From positions 1 to 19,810 of the forward strand of contig CAKQLR010000035.1 of NCBI GenBank assembly GCA_934254725.1: a stretch of DNA of 19,810 nt. The letters are read 5' to 3'. The notes beneath the pieces are model-generated. The model was not told where the DNA came from and did not search any database. It saw only the letters and a program-made list of their open reading frames with translations. A program made the translations under genes and the position numbers. The DNA comes from an uncultured Clostridia bacterium. GTDB taxonomy: Bacteria > Bacillota > Clostridia > Christensenellales > Borkfalkiaceae. The stretch's first letter is position 1. Every line of letters begins with the position of its first letter. This document shows positions 14,996-19,810 of this stretch, piece by piece.

Positions 14996-15840
14996 TTAGT
15001 ATATTACGCTTTTATGAGGGATTTTATAGTTTAAGATGCCGTTAATCCGCTCTGCGATTGCGTTTTCGTAGGGGTCGCCTTTATCAGTCATACTGATGAG
15101 GATGCCGTGCTGTTGGAGTTTGTTTGCGTATTCCTAGCAGCAGTACTGCCCCCCCCCTATCTGAATGATGGATAAGTCCTTTCAGTACCCCACGGGGTAT
15201 TTGGCGAGAGCCATTCCCAAGGCTTTTAACGGGCCTGTTGTGTCTAAGGTGTAATGAATGGCGTAGCCCACGATCTCGTGTGTATATGCGTCAGTGATGA
15301 GCGACGGATACATGAATGTCCTCTTTGCTCCTTGAACTATCTCGATGTAGATTATATCGCTGATTCACACCTCAACAGGATGGGATGGAACAACATCCCT
15401 GATAAGGTTTGACCATTTCTTCATCCAATGCCTTGAGAAGGTCGTGATGACAGAGAGTATTTGCATTTGACCAGGAGCCCGCTTTCACGCAGAAGATTGA
15501 ACAACTTGTCCCGGCCTATATCATGGCCGTTTTCTGCGAGCTTGACCTGAAGTTTACGCACGCCCAGACGAGGCATGTTCTTCCGGATTAGTCTGACCTC
15601 GCTGATGATGGCCGTGTTGTCAATCTCTTTCGAGCAGGCAGCATGTCTCTGTTTCCAAAGCCCCTATCTGGTAATGCCGAACAATCCACAAAGAGAATCA
15701 AGACTTATTTCTGGGTGGCGCTCCTTGAGTTCTTCGACTGTTTGGCTTCGACTTTTTTTGACAGGTCGATGCCATACTCGTCTTTCAAGATATCCATCAT
15801 CACCTCGTAACCCTCGGCCTTGATGTTAGAGCGCTTCATG
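14996..15840 (-). pseudogene. Decayed IS3-family transposase (end of orfA plus orfB)
   Basis: Read leftwards from 15840, the end of an orfA (GYEVMMDILKDEYGIDLSKK) is followed by a frame change into orfB: VEELKERHPEISLDSLCGLF, then IRKNMPRLGVRKLQVKLAEN and GRDKLFNLLRESGLL. The integrase core follows with SDI-Y-I (first Asp), IIH-SDRG (second Asp) and SMTDKGDPYENAIAERINGI (Glu). Many stop codons interrupt it, including one in place of a Trp codon before SDI near 15365, one after QYCC near 15137, and frameshifts. A run of nine C bases (15149-15157) falls in the SDRG-GVQYC region. The C-terminal part after NGIL is missing. It is clearly non-functional. Confidence 0.85.
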
Positions 15841-15872
15841 CTAATTCCCAACCCCAAAATGTAGAGAATGCA

Positions 15873-15902
15873 ATTGGGGTATATAAAAAAATATTACCTT
15901 TG
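15873..15902 (+). promoter_or_regulatory. Bacteroides-type promoter for the DUF3800 operon
   Basis: TACCTTTG (15895-15902) matches the -7 consensus exactly, and ATTG (15873-15876) lies 18 bases upstream as a -33 element. Transcription would begin near 15909, giving a leader of about ten bases before ATG 15920. Confidence 0.6.
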
Positions 15903-15919
15903 CTAAAAATGGATAAGAC

Positions 15920-16612
15920 ATGAACTACGAAGTATATTGTGACGAAAGTTGTGTGGAAGCTATCTTTGATAAAAGCTCACATAAATATGCTGTAATTGGT
16001 GGTATATGGATACCGTCAGAGAGTCGCAATGACATAAAAGCTGCTTTAAACAAGCTTAAAGAAAAGTATAATCTAAAAGGTGAAATGAAGTGGCAAAAGG
16101 TCAGTCCTTCTACTATGAAATTATACAAAGATCTTATTCGTATATTCTTCACTTCCGACAATATTCGCTTTAGGGCAATCTGTATCAATTCAGCAGCACT
16201 TGACCATAACAAGTTCAATCAAGGAAGCGGAGAACTTGGATTTTACAAGTTCTACTATCTTCTAATTCAAAGATGGCTTGTCAATGAAAATGTATACAGT
16301 ATTTTCGTTGATTACAAAGTAAATGGCAATAGGCATCGCGTAAAGGATTTGGGTAAGGTGTTACAAAGAACCACTATGGCTACTGTAAATCAAACCCAGG
16401 CTTTGCCTTCGCATGAATCTGTCCTCATACAATTGGCTGATGTCCTTTCTGGAGCTGTAGCTTCGGCATATAACGAAGAGAACACATTTGAAACCAAACT
16501 GGCAATTCGTACACTTATAGAAGAATATCTTGGACATAAGATAACTGGCACTTCTAGCCAAGAGCAGAAATTCAATATTTTTGACATCAATCTACAGAAA
16601 GGAGGATGGTAA
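15920..16612 (+). CDS. DUF3800 protein, predicted RNase H-like nuclease
   Basis: This 230-residue protein has the features of DUF3800 (Pfam PF12686). YCDES is at the N-terminus (Asp8, Glu9), GEMKWQK follows with Glu55 and Lys57, IFVDYKV with Asp131, and QLADVLSGAV with Asp174. These acidic residues sit in the order and context of an RNase H-like metal site. DUF3800 genes are common in accessory and defence-rich regions, but their targets are not established. It has its own promoter directly upstream and lies just after a dead IS3 element, in AT-rich sequence. Its stop codon overlaps the start of the next gene (TAATG), so the two are probably co-translated and act together. Confidence 0.8.
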   Translation: MNYEVYCDESCVEAIFDKSSHKYAVIGGIWIPSESRNDIKAALNKLKEKYNLKGEMKWQKVSPSTMKLYKDLIRIFFTSDNIRFRAICINSAALDHNKFNQGSGELGFYKFYYLLIQRWLVNENVYSIFVDYKVNGNRHRVKDLGKVLQRTTMATVNQTQALPSHESVLIQLADVLSGAVASAYNEENTFETKLAIRTLIEEYLGHKITGTSSQEQKFNIFDINLQKGGW

Positions 16613-17085
16613 TGGCAGAGGAAAGATATAAGTTGATTGTTGCCAAAGACCACACGGAACAATGTTTTAGAGATATGTGGAATGCTGCATATTGCAAGCA
16701 GGAAATATATACTTTTGATGGAATACGTGTGTATTTCTATGATGACAATTTTGATCACGCATTCTACGAAAGTACGGACAGACGACAAGGCATCCATAAA
16801 AGCAAAAAGAAAGATATCCTGTCGATGAGACGACTTGCAAGATTCTACTGGATTAAAGATGTCCTTCGTGACCCCGATGCAGAATTATATGTCGGTTACG
16901 AGAGCAAGACCAAGTCTTATACACGCAGTAAAAGAGTTGCTGTTGTAAAGAATAATTATGTTGTGGTGATTCAGATGTACGCTGATAAAAAAGCAAAATT
17001 CATCACCGCTTACGTGGCAGACGAATCTATTGACAAGATTAAAGAAGGACCGAAATGGTCAGGTACAAAAAAGAACGCTGATTAA
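16612..17085 (+). CDS. Small protein resembling RelE/EndoU-type (PBECR-like) nucleases
   Basis: The product is 157 residues. A strong ribosome-binding site AAAGGAGG (16598-16605) precedes it. ATG 16606 is too close to that site, so ATG 16612, overlapping the DUF3800 stop as TAATG, is preferred. The N-terminal half is Asp/Phe/Tyr-rich (YFYDDNFDHAFYES) and unassigned. The C-terminal half has a strand pattern ELYVGYESKTKSY, then KNNYVVVIQMY, then AKFITAYVADESIDK. This resembles the small phage-associated RelE/EndoU/colicin-like nuclease domains, in which a domain-wide sheet ends with an F-(I/V)-T-A-Y strand. That similarity is remembered and weak. The coupling to DUF3800 suggests a two-gene unit, possibly a toxin and its partner. 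Confidence 0.6.
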   Translation: MAEERYKLIVAKDHTEQCFRDMWNAAYCKQEIYTFDGIRVYFYDDNFDHAFYESTDRRQGIHKSKKKDILSMRRLARFYWIKDVLRDPDAELYVGYESKTKSYTRSKRVAVVKNNYVVVIQMYADKKAKFITAYVADESIDKIKEGPKWSGTKKNAD

Positions 17086-17131
17086 CTGGTTCAGCGTTCG
17101 AGACCTCTGTAGGTTCCTTACCGGGGTAAAG
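17067..17131 (-). ncRNA. Possible small RNA antisense to the 3' end of the 16612 gene
   Basis: A consensus promoter on the minus strand (17138-17167) would start transcription near 17131. About 35 bases later comes a perfect 9-bp hairpin (GAACGCTGA at 17073-17081 with TCAGCGTTC at 17091-17099). On the minus strand it is followed by six T bases (17072-17067), a textbook intrinsic terminator. The predicted transcript is about 65 nt. It contains a second small stem (TTACC/GGTAA, 17119-17129) and overlaps the last codons of the upstream-facing gene. No open frame of useful length is present in it. Promoter, stem and U tract are seen; the RNA itself is inferred. Confidence 0.4.
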
Positions 17132-17137
17132 ACGATG

Positions 17138-17167
17138 CAAAGATACAAAAAAAATGTAACTTCCAAA
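17138..17167 (-). promoter_or_regulatory. Leftward Bacteroides-type promoter
   Basis: On the minus strand TATCTTTG (17145-17138) matches TAnnTTTG exactly, and TTTG (17167-17164) lies 18 bases upstream. No leftward gene follows, only a 65-base stretch ending in a hairpin and U tract. Confidence 0.5.
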
Positions 17168-17365
17168 ATATTTTGAACTTCTCTATAAAGAAGAGCATCA
17201 ACATCTCCTGTATCTTCAGCACATCAATTAGCAACATCTATACCTATTCGAGAAACCTTAACTTCTCCTTTATAATTTCACATTCTTTATAAAGTTATTA
17301 AGGTATTATCATAAATCTCAAATTTATTTTATGGTTTTCAAGATTATCAAAATCAAATTGACAGA

Positions 17366-18409
17366 ATGTCAAAATGGAACGACGAAATATATGAGTGTAT
17401 GGAGTTCCAACTTCGCACGAAGAATGCTATTCGCCTATATGAAGCCATAGAATATAGGATGTTAACTTTGAATGAAAGAGATAGGAATATCGCTTCTGGA
17501 TACTTAGATCTAGGATTATTCAAGAATTATGATAATGAATTTCGAACAGCATGCATTTGTGTCTGTTTGGAATCAGAATACCAGCGCAGACTAAATATTG
17601 AAATTAATCGATGCCGTGAATATGAAGGGGACGAACCTATATTTGATAATCCGGATATAAAAAACAATCGTGTAAAAGACTTGATCAACTATCGCATCTT
17701 CAGAAGAAAACCATTATCAAATACATTCAAGGTGGGAGATTCATGGGGATATTTTGATTCAAGGATTCCAGCTCAAATTTACGAATGGATTGATAAATGT
17801 TTTAAAGATAGTCCATGTCGTATTAGAGTAGAACCGGACGGTCTTTATCAAAGCCAGCCACGACAAATGCTTATTGAATGCGTAATATATCCACCCCATT
17901 ACCAATGGTGGAAAACTATGAGTATTTATAAAGATCAAACGGCAGGAAGTGTATACCAATTGTTAGGGAATGACATTGGAAACTACATAGATTATCATGA
18001 TTACAACATTCTCAATATTAGAAGACTTGAGGTGTCGGAGACTCGTAAGGAACACAATAACATTTCCATGATGATTGAAGAACTACAAGAAGAACGATTC
18101 AATCTTAATCCAAATCAAAAATACGTTGTCGGCAGAATGATTCATCTTGACTCAAATGCTGCAATAGGAGTGAATTATAAAGACGCAATAATCAACCACA
18201 TTGATTTAGCATATAACCTCTATATCGACAACATTGCTGACGATAGATTAAATTCATATCTCCATAATGGTCAGGTCACTCCAGCTAATTTCAGAACTCA
18301 TATTTTAAGAATTGAAAATATACCTTTCGAATCGTTATTTAAGATTGCAGACTCATTCTTTAAATCAAAGACACTGTTATCCGAGTGGTTGAGTAATGAG
18401 TTCGTATAA
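17366..18409 (+). CDS. Unrecognised 347-residue cytoplasmic protein
   Basis: I do not recognise a family. The product is soluble, without signal peptide or TM segment, and rich in Tyr, Asn, Asp, Arg and Ile. The N-terminal part looks helical (KNAIRLYEAIEYRM, DRNIASGYLDLGLF). A middle segment with HYQWWKTM and SVYQLLGNDIGNYIDYHDYN may be mixed alpha/beta. The C-terminal third looks helical again (SLFKIADSFFKSKTLLSEWL). The coding sequence and the 280 bases before it are markedly AT-rich compared with the neighbouring insertion-sequence and reverse-transcriptase regions, a sign of separate transfer. It stands alone with a terminator behind it. No clear promoter consensus is visible directly upstream. 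A single-gene defence or accessory function is possible but only by location. Confidence 0.7.
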   Translation: MSKWNDEIYECMEFQLRTKNAIRLYEAIEYRMLTLNERDRNIASGYLDLGLFKNYDNEFRTACICVCLESEYQRRLNIEINRCREYEGDEPIFDNPDIKNNRVKDLINYRIFRRKPLSNTFKVGDSWGYFDSRIPAQIYEWIDKCFKDSPCRIRVEPDGLYQSQPRQMLIECVIYPPHYQWWKTMSIYKDQTAGSVYQLLGNDIGNYIDYHDYNILNIRRLEVSETRKEHNNISMMIEELQEERFNLNPNQKYVVGRMIHLDSNAAIGVNYKDAIINHIDLAYNLYIDNIADDRLNSYLHNGQVTPANFRTHILRIENIPFESLFKIADSFFKSKTLLSEWLSNEFV

Positions 18410-18432
18410 CAATCACCTGTCACAATTCTGAT

Positions 18433-18467
18433 CGGTGAGTGTATGCTTCTATCTACACCGTTTTTTT
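18433..18467 (+). terminator. Terminator after the 17366 gene
   Basis: CGGTG (18433-18437) pairs with CACCG (18456-18460), with an alternative inner stem GTGTA/TACAC. Seven T bases follow at 18461-18467. The hairpin lies 24 bases after the stop codon of the 347-residue gene and faces the convergent hydrolase fragment. Confidence 0.55.
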
Positions 18468-18481
18468 GCAAAAATTACGGA

Positions 18482-18709
18482 TTAATCCAGCATAAAACTT
18501 ACTGTTTCTTCAGCCCATCTTTCCCAATCAACAAAGAACGGGAACTCCATACCACCGTGCCCCGCACCCTCATAAACAGAAAGTTTCTTTCTTATACCGT
18601 CAGGCAATCCCTCGTAAATCTTCTCCGACATCCACTGCGGTGTTCTCTTGTCCTCGCTACCGACAACCAATAAAATATCCTTCCTGAACTTCGGAGCCAC
18701 TAAAGCCGG
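18482..18709 (-). pseudogene. C-terminal fragment of an alpha/beta hydrolase
   Basis: About 75 codons remain. LLVVGSEDKRTP contains the charge-relay aspartate strand of alpha/beta hydrolases, and YEGAGHGG contains the catalytic histidine, followed by a helical end WERWAEETVSFML. The nucleophile elbow and the cap lie further upstream in the family and are missing. The coding sequence continues open to about 18709 (PLLPALVAPKFRKD), where it meets the rightward small gene. The gene was therefore cut at its 5' end by a rearrangement or insertion near 18710. It should have no activity. Confidence 0.7.
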
Positions 18710-18720
18710 CAGCAGTGGTG

Positions 18721-19062
18721 ATGTTAGGAGACCGTCATAGTCATGATGTTAATGTCAAGTACCTGATAGCCAGGATGTATGCGAAGAAACTTGGCCTGCC
18801 GTACATTAATTTTTACACCCAATTTCCGAACACGGCCGACTATGTTGCCCGTCGGCTTCATTTCTTCTTTGACGGGGGGGGTGTCTCCGGCAGATTCAGT
18901 TCGTTAGTTCGGACAAATGCAGAGCCCAAGAGTCCGGCGCAACCACAATCGGGCCGATATTATTCCGAAGAAGACCTCAGGAACGACTGGCAGGGGAGTA
19001 TTGGCCTGCTGGTTGTCGGAGTGGTCTGTATAGTTGCGGTTCTTATCTGGCTCTTTTTATGA
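18721..19062 (+). CDS. Small tail-anchored membrane protein before the reverse transcriptase
   Basis: From ATG 18721 (an in-frame GTG at 18715 is also possible) the product has about 113 residues. A soluble part with VKYLIARMYAKKLGLPYINF and ADYVARRLHFFF is followed by a polar linker and a C-terminal TM helix (GLLVVGVVCIVAVLIWLFL) that ends the protein, so it is tail-anchored. The frame is open further upstream into the hydrolase fragment, so it could be the end of a longer gene cut at the same junction. A run of eight G bases (18874-18881) lies inside the coding region. I recognise no family. It precedes an RNA-like structure and the reverse transcriptase on the same strand. Confidence 0.55.
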   Translation: MLGDRHSHDVNVKYLIARMYAKKLGLPYINFYTQFPNTADYVARRLHFFFDGGGVSGRFSSLVRTNAEPKSPAQPQSGRYYSEEDLRNDWQGSIGLLVVGVVCIVAVLIWLFL

Positions 19063-19077
19063 TATAAATATTTTATC

Positions 19078-19214
19078 AGGAAGAAGGGGATGCAATTACA
19101 TTTGCGCCTGCAAAGGATGCAGCAAGCCCTGTATTACGGTTCTGCAGGCAACTGGAGCTTGTATCATCTTGTATCTTGGCAATGTGCCAATTCAAAATCT
19201 TTCCCCTTCTTCCT
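19078..19214 (+). ncRNA. Putative structured RNA upstream of the reverse transcriptase
   Basis: A perfect 13-bp inverted repeat (AGGAAGAAGGGGA at 19078-19090, TCCCCTTCTTCCT at 19202-19214) encloses 111 bases. Inside are two further hairpins: GCCTGCA/TGCAGGC (19106-19112 and 19143-19149), and TTGGCA-ATG-TGCCAA (19176-19190) with a perfect 6-bp stem. A tandem repeat CTTGTATC lies between them. The result is a three-way-junction shape that closes 10 bases before the reverse transcriptase ATG and is followed by five T bases. Retrons and some defence-associated reverse transcriptases carry a structured RNA in exactly this place. It could also be a regulatory leader. Confidence 0.5.
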
Positions 19215-19224
19215 TTTTAATTCT

Positions 19225-19810
19225 ATGAGTATCTGGGAACAATTATATTCGTCGGCGGCATGGGTGGATTTCCTCGCGTGGCGATTGAAGAAAGGCCGTT
19301 TCAACTGGCGTGAGTTCGAAGCGGCAGACGAGTTCATTGCCTCTGGAGAATGTATCCGTGCTGGGAGACAAATCATTGAAAAAGAAAGACTTGGCATTCC
19401 TGCCCGCATACTTGTAAACAAGATGGGCTCCCGGAAGAAAAGAGTCGTTTACTGTTATGAAGATGAAGAGGTGGAGGTGCTCAAGTTTATCGCATATCTG
19501 CTTTACCGATATGACTCTGTCTTGGCACCGAACTGCTATTCCTTCCGTCAGGGACAGACGGTGCAAAGCGCCATTCTCAGTTTGAGGCGCAAACTGGCGG
19601 GCCGTGAATTATGGGGATATAAAATCGATATCCATAATTATTTCAATTCCGTCTCGATTCCACTGTTGCTTCTCATTCTGAAAGATGTCCTGTCAGGAGA
19701 CGAGCCGTTATATTCATTTTTCGAGAAAATGCTCACGAATCCCCTGGTCCGCGACGGCGAAAATGTCATAGAAGACGAGCACGGCATAATGGCCGGTACT
19801 CCGACAGCCC
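19225..19810 (+). CDS. Reverse transcriptase, N-terminal part (runs off the window)
   Basis: About 195 codons are visible from ATG 19225. KKRVVYCYEDEEVEVLKFIA and APNCYSFRQGQTVQSAI match the finger motifs of bacterial reverse transcriptases. YKIDIHNYFNSVSIPLLL is the palm motif with the first catalytic aspartate, and HGIMAGTPTA is the motif normally written (Q)G-x-x-x-S. The YxDD motif lies beyond the window. The retron-type NAxxH motif is not seen in the expected place (QSAILSLRR instead), so a group II intron-like or unknown-group enzyme, including defence-associated types, is more likely. A structured RNA candidate sits directly upstream. Composition is more GC-rich than the gene at 17366. 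Class assignment needs the C-terminal half. Confidence 0.85.
   Translation, partial: MSIWEQLYSSAAWVDFLAWRLKKGRFNWREFEAADEFIASGECIRAGRQIIEKERLGIPARILVNKMGSRKKRVVYCYEDEEVEVLKFIAYLLYRYDSVLAPNCYSFRQGQTVQSAILSLRRKLAGRELWGYKIDIHNYFNSVSIPLLLLILKDVLSGDEPLYSFFEKMLTNPLVRDGENVIEDEHGIMAGTPTA

Noticed and set aside
19078..19810. Calling the reverse transcriptase and RNA a retron
   Set aside because: The NAxxH motif is not visible and the rest of the enzyme is outside the window; there is no clear branching guanosine with msr/msd layout. The RNA is reported only as a structured candidate.
1..19810. CRISPR arrays, tRNA or rRNA genes, diversity-generating template/variable repeats
   Set aside because: I saw no regularly spaced repeats, no cloverleaf or CCA-ended segment, and no paired repeat near the reverse transcriptase differing at adenines.

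Overview
The window looks like a mobile, accessory stretch of a Bacteroidales chromosome. Several genes are preceded by the Bacteroides-type promoter (-7 TAnnTTTG with a TTTG-like -33 box). The HipB-like regulator, the IS3-type and IS1634-type transposase remnants and the PD-(D/E)XK fragment also resemble Bacteroides, Prevotella or Muribaculaceae proteins. This assignment is an inference from recognised sequence style, not from a search.

Layout. (1) 1-780: a rightward terminator for a gene outside the window, the tail of a HicB-type antitoxin gene, and a leftward orphan HipB-like repressor with inverted-repeat operators. (2) 780-1475: no credible gene, but a consensus promoter and a 23-bp palindrome far upstream of the next operon. 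(3) 1476-13397: one tight rightward operon of nine complete genes plus a possible tenth truncated one, with gaps of 0-24 bp or 4-bp ATGA overlaps. It encodes a vWA-like lipoprotein, a three-TM membrane protein, a tubulin/FtsZ-like GTPase, a 1128-residue protein with an actin/Hsp70-type ATPase domain, a lipobox-coiled-coil-TM protein, a MotA/TolQ/ZorA-like channel protein with a long coiled-coil tail, a MotB/ZorB-like protein with an OmpA domain, a trypsin-like protease lipoprotein and a NUC1-type DNA/RNA endonuclease lipoprotein. (4) 13404-15840: a graveyard holding a PD-(D/E)XK nuclease domain cut at its 5' end, a frameshifted and internally deleted IS1634-like transposase, a GC-rich 165-bp element bounded by a perfect 26-bp inverted repeat, and a decayed IS3-family transposase. 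(5) 15870-17170: a promoter, a DUF3800 gene and an overlapping small gene resembling RelE/EndoU-type nucleases, with a possible leftward small RNA over its 3' end. (6) 17366-18467: an unrecognised AT-rich gene and its terminator. (7) 18482-19810: a 5'-truncated alpha/beta-hydrolase fragment, a small tail-anchored protein, a branched RNA-like structure, and the start of a reverse transcriptase gene running off the window.

How the genes may work together. The 1476-13281 operon reads as one envelope-spanning machine. A proton-driven MotA/MotB-type stator sits in the inner membrane and is anchored to peptidoglycan by the OmpA domain. Tubulin-like and actin-like NTPases sit on the cytoplasmic side. 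Lipoproteins on the periplasmic side include a protease and a nuclease. The tubulin + vWA + OmpA association recalls the membrane-remodelling system predicted by Makarova and Koonin (2010) around FtsZ-like proteins. The channel/OmpA pair recalls ZorA/ZorB of Zorya anti-phage defence, but no ZorC, ZorD or ZorE is present. I know of no described system with this full set of parts. Defence against incoming DNA at the periplasm is the most attractive hypothesis and is unproven.
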